In this document: positions 21,518 to 33,163 of the stretch, in pieces
How positions within the stretch are numbered: position 1 is the first letter of the stretch
Layout: every line of letters begins with the position of its first letter
DNA from: Phialophora verrucosa
Taxonomy: Eukaryota > Ascomycota > Eurotiomycetes > Chaetothyriales > Herpotrichiellaceae
Assembly: GCA_002099365.1 (NCBI GenBank)
Contig: MSED01000015.1
Coordinates: 2,914,001 to 2,978,000 of the forward strand
Direction of reading: 5' to 3'
DNA length: 64,000 nucleotides
The notes under the pieces: generated by a model
Database searches by the model: none
Told to the model about the DNA's origin: nothing
The model's input: the letters and a program-made list of their open reading frames with translations, nothing else
Made by a program: the position numbers and the translations under genes

Positions 21518-22386
21518 CAAGAGTTTCCTCGCGCATACCTGGGACGGTCGCAGCACGAATCACACTGTGGCAGCCTTGTCCCTCAGGATTCCATGCCGCA
21601 AATTCTCAAGGTATTCACAATCCATATGCTCCGGATGCTCTACGTCTCTGGGGGAATCTTACCACAGACCTCTTTATATTTGCTTCTCAGTAGGCCAACG
21701 TGGCGATTCCCATGACAAGAGAGTTTGAAGGTCGACGGAACGGACTTCTAAAGCCAGAATGAGTGACGACACGGAAAGAGTGTATTGACAGACTGAGTAG
21801 CCGAATGCGTAGACTCTACTCCTCAAGAAATTGCGGTGCAAGTCTCTTGGTTCCCCGGGTGTTTTGTTGCTATTCGATGGGAATATGTGCAAACCTCACC
21901 TTCAAGGACTGTATAATTCAGCGGAGTTGTTTTATCTGGACTCACCTCACCTCACCCTTACCTCTCTTTCATCTCGGTTAGCTCGTCTTGACCACTTTTC
22001 TCTTGAGAGCTCTTTTATTTCTCTCTCTCCTTTCTCAACACTATCTTCTTGGGACCCCGACACCGTTCCTTCTACATCCTTACCACCGAGGTTCGTACGA
22101 TGGTGGTGTTGTCAATGTGGACGTTTTCGGTCCCCCAGCTTGGGATAATGTACGAAGCAGGCCTCCACCAACAGTGAAAAGACACCGGCATTGCAGAGAG
22201 AGGCAAGGTGGCAGCATCTTCAGTTGACCGAAGTAGTCACACTCAGCCAGGCGGGGATAGTCAGAGGCGAAGCCGATAACCGTCAGGTAATTGTGTCAGT
22301 CTGCACTGGTGCACAGTGGGTCGAAAGATGTGCAGTTTGAGCGGTCGCTCAAAGAATGGATCTTCCTCGACGCTTCCTGAAGCACG
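21518..22386. other. Intergenic upstream of the CoA-transferase gene
   Basis: About 0.87 kb, with pyrimidine-rich tracts near 21940-22080 (CACCTCACCTCACCC, CTCTCTCTCC) that could be promoter or 5' UTR elements. No gene supported. Confidence 0.45.
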
Positions 22387-24027
22387 ATGGATGTATCAGG
22401 TGTTCAAGGTGCAAGCATCCGAGCCGAGGCATTGATCGTATCCGGATTGAAGCCAATACACAAATCTACCCCGATCAAGTCACCTTTCTACAACACGTAT
22501 ATTCTACGCTTTTTGCATGTCTCGAAACTACAAGGTGGTACTAATCGCAAGATCAGGTCGTTAGTCATGAACAGGGCCAAATTTCGCACAATCGACAGCA
22601 TCACCCACATATGGGAGACTCTCAATCTCCCAAAGGAAACGCTCAAGTCTATCAATCTCCCCGACGCCGATATCATATCTGTCCCTTCGTCGTTCAAAAT
22701 CGGTCATCTGGCGCAAACTTCGATCAGTCTGGCAGCTTTGCTCGCGGCCCTGATCCAATCCGAGCGCGAGTCCCTTTCGGCCATCCCGCAGGTCACGATA
22801 CCCGTCCGACATGCCGCGCTGGAATTCAAGTCGGAGCGACTCTTCACCGTCAACGGCAGGCCTATGCCCTCGGCATGGGGGCCGATAGGCGGTCTGCACA
22901 AGACATTGGACGGATACGTCCGCGTTCATGACTCGTTCCCGAATCACCGCACCGCGACCAAGAAGTTGCTCGGCCTCGTTGATGACGCGAACCGAGACGA
23001 TGTGAGTTGCGCGATTGCGAACTGGAAATCCATTGATCTTGAGGACGCGGCGGTCGGTGCCGGAGCCGTGATTGCAGCGTTGAGGAGCTTCGAGCAGTGG
23101 GATGAGTTGCCTCACGCGAAAGCCGTGGCGGACTTCCCCATTCAAATCACCAAGATTGCTGATTCACCGGCTGGGATTCCGGACCGCCTTGCAGCCGCTG
23201 GTGGTACGAAAAGGTGTCTCCATGGGCTGCGGGTCGTGGAACTCAGTCGTGTCATCGCTGCACCGGTGGCGGGGAGGACGTTGGCCGCCCACGGCGCGGA
23301 TGTACTCTGGATCACGAGCGCGAAGCTGCCCGACCTCCCCAGCATCGATCGGGACACGGGAAGAGGCAAGAGAACTGCACAACTGGACCTCAGCCAGGGA
23401 GAGGATCTGGACAAACTTCTCCAACTTGTCGACGACGCGGACGTCTTCCTGCAGGGATATCGTCCAGAAAGTATCGCCGCGCGGGGCTTCTCCCCTTCGC
23501 GGTTGGCTAAGAGACGATCCAAGGTCGGAAAGAAGGGCATAATCTGCGCGAATCTTTCAGCATATGGTCCCGCCGGGCCATGGAGCCGTAGGCGGGGCTT
23601 CGACTCCCTCGTGCAGACATGTTCCGGAATGAACGTCTCTGAAGCCCAACACTTCGGCCAAACAAATCCTCCCGCCAAGCCCATGCCTTGTCAAGCACTT
23701 GACCACGCGAGCGGGTACTTCCTCGCAGCCGGCATTCTGGCTGCTTTGTATCGGCAGATTAAAGAAGGTGGGTCCTGGCAGGTCGATGTCAGTCTAGCAG
23801 GGACGATGAAGTATCTTAGGAGTTTGGGCCAGTACGAAGGCCACTCAGGATTTCAGTGTGAAGACATCGACTCGATCGAGGACGTGCCTGAGGAGTTTCT
23901 CGAGTCTAAGATATCCGAATTCGGGATCCTGAAGGCTGTCAAACACGCCGCCACCATCGACGGCATTGACGTGGGATGGGATGTAATGCCGAAACCATTA
24001 GGATCTGACAAGCCTAATTGGGTTTGA
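22387..24027 (+). CDS. CoA-transferase family III (CaiB/BaiF-type) protein
   Basis: Open frame of 546 codons. I judge the real start is likely the ATG at 22567 (MNRAKFRTIDSITHIWETL), because the 60 residues before it look unlike the family; an upstream exon is also possible. The second half is characteristic: CLHGLRVVELSRVIAAPVAGRTLAAHGADV, then DTGRGKRTAQLDLSQGED, DVFLQGYRPESIAARGFSP, and NLSAYGPAGPWSRRRGFDSLVQTCSGM, with the family-III layout of an N-terminal Rossmann-like part. The product would move CoA between carboxylic acids, with substrate unknown. This is the long two-lobed fungal form, in which the first ~220 residues act like a second, diverged lobe. The catalytic Asp is probably in the LPSIDRDTG region or further on; I cannot fix it. 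Confidence 0.82.
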   Translation: MDVSGVQGASIRAEALIVSGLKPIHKSTPIKSPFYNTYILRFLHVSKLQGGTNRKIRSLVMNRAKFRTIDSITHIWETLNLPKETLKSINLPDADIISVPSSFKIGHLAQTSISLAALLAALIQSERESLSAIPQVTIPVRHAALEFKSERLFTVNGRPMPSAWGPIGGLHKTLDGYVRVHDSFPNHRTATKKLLGLVDDANRDDVSCAIANWKSIDLEDAAVGAGAVIAALRSFEQWDELPHAKAVADFPIQITKIADSPAGIPDRLAAAGGTKRCLHGLRVVELSRVIAAPVAGRTLAAHGADVLWITSAKLPDLPSIDRDTGRGKRTAQLDLSQGEDLDKLLQLVDDADVFLQGYRPESIAARGFSPSRLAKRRSKVGKKGIICANLSAYGPAGPWSRRRGFDSLVQTCSGMNVSEAQHFGQTNPPAKPMPCQALDHASGYFLAAGILAALYRQIKEGGSWQVDVSLAGTMKYLRSLGQYEGHSGFQCEDIDSIEDVPEEFLESKISEFGILKAVKHAATIDGIDVGWDVMPKPLGSDKPNWV

Positions 24028-24302
24028 CCGACGTTGTACAATTGTGTGCCTTCATGCCACTCACACGTCGTGCGGGTCGTAATCCAAGTCCCACGGATTC
24101 CGAACTGCACTGCAGCTGGAGCTCGGACCTGAGGAGGACGAGAGTGGGCTGGTCTTGGAAGCATGTCTCAGGTGTGTGAATAGTAAGTACCACGGATTTT
24201 AGGCCCTTCCACTCAATTCTAGAGCTAAACTAAAGACTGTCTCGCAATCCCCTTCGGACTGCCGCCTGCTGGCCCTTGTGGTTGCCCACCTGAGCCCTTC
24301 CA

Positions 24303-26437
24303 TCACTGTCCGTTCCGCTTTGCATCTTCAGAATCTGGCGTCGACCGCTGCCTGCGAACGACGGTATGCCTGATAATGTCACCCTCATCCCGATGTGGCA
24401 GCCAGTCACCAATACCATATTTCTCGGGGGCCTTCCTCACCCCCCGACCGCCACCACCCACGATGAGGTTTCCTGGACGATAGTGAGGATTCGCCTGCAT
24501 GCGTCTGATGACCGAGATGTGGATTTGTGCGTCGTCTGGAATATCTCGAGTTTCGCCCATGGGAAGAGGCCTCGTGACAAGAGTCAACCACTGAGTGCAT
24601 CATCCTTGCGGACCATATTCTTCTGACTTACCAGCGAATTGCTTTCCATTTTCCATCCTGCAGATCCATTCGTCGAAATGGGAGATACTCCATCAACTTC
24701 CATAAAGACACGGTGCCACGTGGTAGACCGCCACCGAATTGGAGACAGTCGTGAGCTACAGAGTCAGTGAAAGAGCTCTCGAGTCTTTCGACGAACGCTT
24801 GGCGAGTGGTAGTATCCTCGATTCGTTCGCCAAACTCATCAACAGCATGAGGCGAGCACCCCAAGCGAGCCATCTTCCTGGACGCGATTAGCCTTTGTAC
24901 CGATGCAATTCTAGTAAACGACCTGCCCAGGGTCAAATCTCAATCCTGCCCTTTCCGCCTCGTGTACCATCCACACCAAAGGCGTGTGACTGAGCATCCA
25001 GTGCTCTCTGTCTGCGGATATGTGTTAGCTGGTGCTGACATTGACAGTACCAAGAGGGCTTAGAAACTGGTACAGTCTCTTGGAGAAGCGGATGCTCACC
25101 AGTCTTATCCCAGCCGCCGCCGATGTCGCCATGACTACCTGCGAACCTGGCTCTCATGCTTTAGTGGGTGCACGTGTCTTGCCATGCAGCTTTGCTTACC
25201 ACACTTCTTGGATGTCTTGTGGACGGTGCGCCTGGGACCATGTACGTCTGGCATGCTTCCGCGGCGACTTTGCTCTTTCACGAAGATGTTCGGTGGAAGC
25301 AGAATGCATAGGACCAGCGAGACTCTCGGAGGAGTTTTGTGGTCCATTCTGAGCGGGCACTGATAGATGACCACCTGTCGAGCCTGAGAAGGCAGCCTTT
25401 GGGCCTTGCTGTTTTGAAGGGTGCCCGTTGGTCCCTTGGTGGCCCACTTTCTCATTCATCTGCGCGAGGTCAGAGTCGTATCGATGTACCTGAGGCTGCA
25501 GATGGTCCGCATTCTGATCGCCTCCGCTGATGAGATCCTGTCGGAATTTGGCTCGCCTTTCGTCGATCGAGACAGCATGCCGTATGACTTTGGCTGATGA
25601 CCGGGCAGTGTATGGAAACTTGCTTCTTTGCATCCATGCAGATTCGAACCTGGGAACGGAGTTGACTGTGTCAAAGAGACCTAGGAACCGAATTCGGCGT
25701 ACTGGTCTGCTGCTGCAGTCGGTGTCAGACCGCCAGCTTCTATGCGCTAAAGGACATCCCTGCGAACATAGCGGTGTGGCTGAGCACTCACAATGTTTCT
25801 CTGAAGCCTCGCATAAACTCGTACTGTTCCGCCTCGGCTTTCCGGGCCTCGTCACTGCCGTCATTGCTCCTGGCTGCCCATTTGGCATACGTCTTCCAAG
25901 CAAACCGTATGAGCTCCTCGTTACCAGCTGCCAGCAGTCCAATGTGGTCCAGCATTTCTGCCAGAAAACGAGCAGTATAGGCTCCTCGGCTGAAGCCAAA
26001 GAAGTACAAGTCATCTTCGCAGCTGTAGTATCGCATGAGGAACTTGTAGCCTCCCATGACATGGTCTGCGAAGGACGTGCCGATGGCCTCGTCTTTGGTT
26101 TTCAGATACCATGACCGTATTCGACCAATAGTCGACGTCGTTTGTATCTGCGCGAGTGAGCAACCAAGCATACGATGGGAGACCAACATACCGAATGAGA
26201 TGTGATATATGTCCCGATGCCTGGTTGATAGAAGGTGTACATACTCACGTCAGTCCGATCGAGCATGCGGTAGAGCTTTAAGATGTTGCTGTCGGTCTCT
26301 TTGCCGCTAAATTTGTTCCCAGTGCCCTTTCAGGATCATCAATAGCTACCGCGAAGCTTGGTAGAATGGGCACATACATCGAAGCACAGGACGAAAATAT
26401 TCTTCTGGCGAGTTTGGCTGGGTTCGGGGACCGCCAT
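24303..26437 (-). CDS. DUF2235 alpha/beta hydrolase-fold protein
   Basis: Eight exons: 26378-26437, 26192-26326, 25792-26147, 25200-25712, 25100-25146, 24923-25011, 24632-24873 and 24303-24570 (569 residues, all phases agree). Joined, it starts MAVPEPSQTRQKNIFVLCFD-GTGNKFSG, the opening of the DUF2235 domain, then FYQPGIGTYI, the nucleophile motif GFSRGAYTAR (Ser118), FLGLFDTVNSVP, and WFAGSHGDIGGGWD with the likely catalytic His. The family resembles bacterial phospholipase effectors (Tle1) and many fungal proteins of unknown role. Cytosolic by appearance. A Gln/Ser-rich, low-conservation insert lies at ~245-325. The 47-nt fifth exon codes only 16 residues. The 569-residue length is normal for the fungal family. 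Confidence 0.88.
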
Positions 26438-28202
26438 TGTAACAAGGCCTCTGAGTCAAGGGAAGGAAGCAGGCAACAGCACAAGGAGATGGCGAGAAAG
26501 TGAAGAAGTTGATAACGAGGTGGGATCACAAATGTAGACTTCTGTCGGGCAGCCGCGGCAAGGAGAGCATAAGGACGGGGAATCATCCATCAAGCATTGA
26601 CGTAGATGGTGTTGTGCAGCCCTTTCCACATGGCCGTTTGGGGGGTCACAGCAGGATTCTTTCCGTCCATGTCGCGACTGACCTGCACGTTCTCGTGGTC
26701 AGGCTTGACCGCCCATGTCCACGGGGCTTCATCATCGTCAAGGCAAGACGGTAGCGCTCGGGTGCTGGGTCGCTGGGGTCATGCATGGATCTGCGGCAGA
26801 GCTTAAGCCAGTGGGCAACGCATTTTGTCAAAATTCGAGACGACATTTACTGTAAAGAATGCAATGTGTACGTGAAATGCCAGACTCTCGCCTGCTTGTG
26901 GTGCGTGGTGCAGTCATACAACGCCGTCCATGCACCCACCAGCATAAATGGTGCCTCTGTTGTTGATCGCTCGCTAATGGCTTTCGGTGGATAGGGCTAT
27001 TACTGTACGAGGTATCTTCTGCATCGATCCTACCTCGATTCGCGATCTGGAGCCCGAAAGAGGTCGCAGATTGACCAATTTGCTGTCGTCTGGGAGACAC
27101 TAACTGGAAACGTACCTGTAGACACCGTGCGGGTGCCGCTGACCGCCAATCGATATTGCTTGAACTGATTGCTGAGAATACGGGTCCGTGAATTGGCTGT
27201 TGAAGGAGAGCGATCGACATTTGACCTGACAAGCGAAAGATAGTCGAAGAGACCGTCTCGATGCATGACGATATCCGGTCGAGATGAAACCAAAAGAGGG
27301 CGACGAGGAGCCCATCAGGGGCGGGATTCGCTGCCGGTCCGGTCCGAATGAGGGTGTCAGGGCACCCGGAGTTGCGCAATTGGTCGCTTAGGCACCGCCC
27401 ATTCCGCCTAGCGACTGCAGCCGGCGCCCCGCCAAGGTCTCGGGGCGCCCCTAACCACATTCCGACAGCTGTCACCTGCGTCGCTGAACTTCCACCCGTC
27501 CTACCCACTCCCTTGATTCTCGAGAAAATGATTGATTCAGGACGTGCTGACAGCGAACATATGTGCGCCGTTCTCATGTTTCACGTAAAACAAGAAGGGG
27601 TGTCACGGAAAGTGTTCAACCGTCTACCCCGCTTCATGCGCGCTGGCGCTTCAGTGATGGCTCGATACAAGATGCTCTCCCTACACAAGGACGACTTCTC
27701 AGTGGCCCGATATGAAGGGACGCCGGTCTCAGAGATGGCCCGCTCACCCAGTCATGGAGCCCGAGGGACTGATCTTCACAAGAGACGCACAGACGGGCGT
27801 AAGGAGCCATCATGACTCCTACGGAAAGACAAGAGCTATCACCTCGATGCCATTCGATATGTCTACTAACCGCAACTGCAGACGCCTCAAGCCGTACGAG
27901 TAGGTGTACATGATGCAGAAACGGCATGTACCGCTTCGAAGCATCCCTTGAGCTTCTTCTCCACCACCCCTACCTTCACACAGGCCATGGTGGGCAGTCT
28001 ACGTTCCTTGAAATGGGGATAGAGCTCCGATGATCTTGCTCGGCGGCTCCCCAGGTTGACGTTTGAACCATTCCTTGCCGGAGCTGTGGTCTAAAGCTTC
28101 AGGGCTCCCCCAGTGTCTACTTTTTCCTTCAAAATCTCTCCTCTCTTGTTCTACATCCTGCCGACTGAGCATAACGTCCATTCCGGAAGACGACCAACAA
28201 GT
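26438..28202. other. Gene-free 1.8 kb region upstream of the Ppo gene
   Basis: Between the divergent DUF2235 and dioxygenase-P450 genes. Open frames exist on both strands (250 codons at 26828-27577 minus; 155 codons at 27348-27815 plus), but they overlap one another, lack any domain I know and have no convincing intron structure. A pyrimidine-rich leader (TTTTTCCTTCAAAATCTCTCCTC, ~28117-28140) precedes the Ppo start. It probably contains a long regulatory region. Confidence 0.5.
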
Positions 28203-31200
28203 ATGCCATTATTACGGAAGCTATCTTCTAGCTTCAGAAAGAACAAGACAGTCAATGGCCATGGTAGCAGTGGTGCTCTCCCCGCCGTTAAGGAATCCAA
28301 GGCACCTGCTGCGGTAAATGGGCACAACACGAACGGTACGACGACCAACGGTGCATCGATCGGGCAGAGCCTGCAGAAGACCAAAGATGTCCGACGATCT
28401 TCAACGTACAAACCTCCCAACTCCCCAGAGTCTGCAGCAGTAGGCCAGAAGGACGATGGTGCGCCAGCGACACGCAAGGACGTTGAAGGTGCTTTTACGC
28501 AATTCGCAGAACTGATCCACGCGTCACAGCGACCACTCCCGACCCAGTCTGGAGACGGCCAATATCTTGAGAAGGAAGAACCAACTGGTTTCTGGCAGGA
28601 TCTCAAACATCTGGGATTCAAGGATGCCCAAGCAGCCTTGCACATGGTCGAGGACAAGCTTTCTGGCGGTCCAGTTGACGATCGGAGGATGCACATGGAA
28701 GAGGTCATGCAACTCATCGCCGCTCTCCCTGATCGCTCTGCCAATCGGGCCAAACTCACCGGCTCACTCTTGGACCTCTTGTGGAACTCATTGCAGCATC
28801 CGCCCATGTCTTATCTTGGAGACGACTATAAGTACCGCTCTGCTGATGGATCAAACAATTCCTACATCTTCCCAAAACTCGGCGCCGCCAATACACCCTA
28901 TGCACGTTCAGTCCAACCCAAGACGGTGCAACCGGGGGCACAGCCCGATCCCGGACTCCTGTTCGACTCGCTTCTGGCAAGAGAAGAATTCAAGCCTCAT
29001 CCCAACAATGTCTCGAGCATCTTCTTCAATTGGGCCTCGTTGATCATCCACGGTAGGTTCTCCCTGGGACGTGGTTTTCTGATTGCAAGCTAATACCATC
29101 GAGACCTCTTCCAAACCGACCACCGTGACTACAACAATAGCAAGACCTCCAGCTATCTGGATCTCTCCATCTTGTACGGCGACACTCAAGAAGATCAAGA
29201 TGTGATGAGAACGTTCGAGCACGGCAAGATCAAGCCAGACTGCTTCGCCGAAGAAAGACTCCTCGCGTTCCCACCATCTTGTGGTGTTATGCTCATCATG
29301 CTCAATCGGTTCCACAACTACGTAGTCGAGCAACTAGCCCTGATCAATGAGAACGGCCGTTTCACACCACCCTCTGACAAACTATCGGGAGAAACATCCA
29401 AAGCAGCGTGGAAGAAGTATGACAACGACCTGTTCCAGACCGGACGACTGATCACTTGTGGCTTGTACATCAACATCACCGTAAGTAACCTCGCTCTCCG
29501 AAGATGTTGATATTCTCTAGGCAGTAGCTCTTACTCCTCTGTGGACATCGAAGTATACTAACGGAGGTTCTTAGCTATATGACTATCTCCGAACGATCGT
29601 TAACCTGAACAGAACGCACAGCACCTGGACATTAGATCCACGTGTGGACGCACCGAAAAGCTTTGGGAGCGACGGCACCCCCCGAGGAGTTGGTAACCAA
29701 GTGAGCGCCGAGTTCAGTCTCTCGTACCGCTGGCACTCCTGCATCGGACAGATGGATGAGGCTTGGACGGAAAAGATCTACCATGAGTTGTTTGGGAAGA
29801 AGCCAGACGACGTCTCAATCAAGGAGTTGATGATGGGACTTGGGAAGTATGACCACGATCTGCCAAAGGATCCTCTCCAACGACCATTCGCTCACCTCAA
29901 GCGTGATGCTAATGGCAAATTCGAAGACGCTGAACTCGCAAACATCATGCAAGCTGGCATTGAGGAGGTTGCAGGCGCATTCGGGGCTCGAAACATTCCC
30001 AAGTCTCTCCGAGCTATCACCATTCTAGGTATCATGCAAGGGCGGTCATGGAACCTCTGCACACTCAACGAGTACAGGAAGTTTTTCGGTTTGAAGACAT
30101 ACGACACATTCGAAGAAGTCAACAGAGACCCATATGTTGCCGAACAGCTCAAGCATCTGTACGAACATCCTGACTTCATTGAACTCTACCCGGGGCTGGC
30201 GGTCGAAGAATACAAGGAACCCATGGTCCCAGGCGTAGGTATCTGTCCCACACATACAATCTCCAGGGTGGTCTTGTCCGACGCCGTTGCCTTGGTTCGA
30301 GGCGACAGATTCTACACTCTCGATTATACGCCCAAGAACCTGACCAATTGGGGCTACAACGAAGTTGCGTACAACCTTGCCGTCAATCAGGGCTGCGTAT
30401 TCTACAAGCTCATGCTCCGAGCTCTACCGAATCATTTCAAGGCCAATAGCATCTATGCTCACTGTGAGTTCGTCCCATGTCTATCATTTCATGTCGATGC
30501 TGATAAAGCCTAGATCCGATGACAATTCCGAGTGAAAATGCCAAAATCATGAAGGGTCTCGGGCGGTATCAGGACTACGATTGGAGTCTACCAGAGTACA
30601 TCCCCACCCGGGTCACCCTGACGTCGTACCAAAGTGCCAAATATCTCCTCGAACGGGCTCAAGACTTCACAGTCATGTGGGACGATGGCCTAGGCTTTGT
30701 CATGGGCAAAGGAGGCGAGAGGTTCTGTCTTGGAGGTGATACCGTCTTTCACCGCAAGCAGCGCCAAACTATGGGCCAGCTGATCTACAGAGACAAATGG
30801 CACGAGCATGTCAAACATTTCTACGAGCACATTACCCTGCGTCTTCTTCACGAGAAGAGTTGTAACATTGCTGGCATCAACCAAGTGGACTTGACTCGAG
30901 ATGTTGGGAACCTGGCCCATGTTCACTTTGCAGCGAACATGTTTGCCTTGCCTCTCAAGACGGCCGAAAACCCCCACGGCATCTTCTCAGAGCAAGAGTT
31001 ATGGATGGCAATGAGCGTGATCTTCACGGCCATCTTCTTTGACTTTGAGCCCACGAAGTCATTCCCTCTTCGCCTGGTCGCGAGAAAGCTTGCGAACATG
31101 CTGGGCAAGCTCATCGAAGTCAACATTAAGTCTGTGACGGCCACTTCGTTCGCGTCCAAGTTCTTCGACAGTCGGAGGGAGAATGCAAACGCGCTGGCCG

Positions 31201-31989
31201 AGTACGGCATTCACATGATCCGGCGCCTAAGCGAGACCGGCATGAGCACCTACGACATGGCCTTCAGCCAGATCATGCCGACCGCTTGCGCAATGGTGCC
31301 GAATCAGTCTCAGGTGTTCACCCAGATCATGGACTACTACCTGAGCGAAGCCGGAGTCAAGTATCTGCCGGACATCCAACGCCTCGCCAAGGTTGACAGC
31401 AAGGAGTCCGACGAGAAACTCCTTCGCTATGTCAATGAAGGCATCCGTCTGAACGGCACCTTCGGAAGCTACCGTCGCGCCGAGGTCAACCATACCTTTG
31501 ACGACGACGGGCAAGAAATCTCGGTCAAGCCCGGCGACAAGGTCTTCTGCGGGTTCGTGAAAGCGGCGAAAGATCCCCGAATCTTTCCTGACCCCGACGA
31601 CGTTCGTCTTGACAGACCCCTAGAGTCATACATCCACTACGGGATTGGCGAGCATACTTGCCTTGGCAAAGACGCCAGTCTGGTGGCCTTGACGGCCATG
31701 CTCAGAACGGTGGGCAAGCTGCAGAACCTGCGTAGAGCGCCAGGACCGCAGGGCCAACTGAAAAAGGTCAGCCATCGACGACGCAACCCCTGTGCACAAC
31801 TACTTTCCCCCTTCTGTGGCGTGAATCTCTGAAACTGACGTCTTTACCACACACTAGGTCCCTCGAGACGGAGGCTTCTACGTCTACATGCGCGAAGACC
31901 ACGGCTCGTACTTTGTCTTCCCATGCACGTTCAAGGTCCATTACGACGGGACGCTGCCTCCGCTGAGCAAAGCCAAGGCCGAGCATTAA
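28203..31989 (+). CDS. Fatty-acid dioxygenase / P450 fusion (Ppo, linoleate diol synthase type)
   Basis: Five exons, 28203-29052, 29104-29480, 29575-30463, 30514-31766 and 31858-31989 (1166 residues). Residues ~110-640 are a haem peroxidase/cyclooxygenase-like dioxygenase: distal His283 in IIHDLF, SSYLDLSILYGD, and EFSLSYRWHSC with the radical Tyr460 and haem-ligating His463. Residues ~690-1140 are a P450 domain with Asn969-x-x-Gln972 (MVPNQSQVF), the pair used for hydroperoxide isomerisation, and haem-thiolate Cys1088 in GIGEHTCLG. Known role: oxidises linoleic and oleic acids at C-8 (or C-10) and rearranges the hydroperoxide to diols, the psi-factor oxylipins that balance sexual and asexual development. 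Both halves look complete. Start chosen at MPLLRKLSSSF; an in-frame ATG at 28113 is less likely. Confidence 0.95.
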
Positions 31990-33163
31990 GAAAGCTGGCT
32001 ATATACGACCATACTTGTCGTAGGGGCGAGGGAGGCAGTCCATCAATGCTATCTGACTGCCTTTAAAGGGTTATTCCATGGGAGAGGGCTTATGGTGCTT
32101 AATTACGTACGAAGCAGGTGTTAGCATAATGGGTACGTGGTAGCACAATGACAAGTCCTTCGATACAAATAGTTGAGCTGCCTTTGCACGATGAGACAAG
32201 CCTTGCTTCCTCACTGAGTGGCGGTCGAAGAGCGAAGTTTAGCGGTGACTCCGTGGTGAATTGACGCCTTACTTGAACAAGACAAGCGTCATCCCTGTCT
32301 GTCGGGTAACCTTCTCATAACGGCAAATGCGTTGCTTGGCGATTTGCTGTACCGTAGACTTGGCGCTCATCTCAGCTTGAAATCCCCTTCAATTCCATCT
32401 CACAAAGATCCATGTAGACAGCGACAGAGGACCCGTGTACGCACTCACATGGCATGGCCGAGCACTTACTTACTCTCATGAGGCTGTCTATGCGATCGGC
32501 ACGCACAGGTGTGTTGCAGGGCCACGGCGATCGGAGATTCAGCTTAGGCGTCCCACTTGTTGACAGCTGTCCCGCACCACACGACGCAACCCTTGTCTTG
32601 AAGTTCGTACACTGGCGCTGAACTTGTGGCACGAGTACGAGTACTCGTACTCGGATGGGTTCGAAGATGCTCTTTCGTATCTGGCCTGGCCAGTTGTGGT
32701 TCAGAGACCAACTAAGCTATTGAGTTCACGTGCTTTCACCTCCTCGCCAGGCGTGTTTTGATCGACACCCTCGCAGCAGCCACGGTCCAGCCTGTGACGT
32801 CGTAATGCAACACACATTCCGTCATCGGTCCAACATCAATAGGCGATGCGACAATGTATTCGACAAGATGCTGAATCTCCAGAGCAAACCGGCGCATATC
32901 GCCTGCATACAATTGCAGGGCTGAAATGGACCGCTTGCCGAATTTGACTTCCAACAGCCAGAAGACTGGCTTTCTGGTGCCAGACATCGTTTACTAGCAC
33001 AACCCTCCATCGGCATAGGCCTTGGTTTGCCTCACCAAGATGCCTAGAGACATGGACTGCTCACGCATGCTCAAAAGGCCTGGATGCTCTTGAAAAGGGA
33101 GATGCAACCCCATTTGCACCTGACAATGTGAGTCCTTCTATCGAAGCATTCTGCACAGTCACC
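31990..33163. other. Intergenic region with a 22-bp palindrome
   Basis: About 1.2 kb between two plus-strand genes. The only clear structure is the perfect palindrome at 32632-32653. Short frames on both strands have no domain. Confidence 0.5.
32632..32653. repeat. Perfect 22-bp palindrome of GAGTAC units
   Basis: The 11-base half CGAGTACGAGT is followed directly by its reverse complement, with no spacer. It lies ~510 bp upstream of the next start codon. Possible dimeric factor site or a decayed inverted repeat. Confidence 0.85.

Noticed and set aside
25628..25650. Sequence resembling a tRNA B box on the minus strand (complement GGTTCGAATCT)
   Set aside because: It lies in exon 4 of the DUF2235 gene (codes ...SVPRFESAWMQ...), and no matching A box or cloverleaf is found at the right distance.
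26828..27577. 250-codon open frame on the minus strand
   Set aside because: No domain, composition typical of chance frames, overlaps other frames, no splice-extended continuation.
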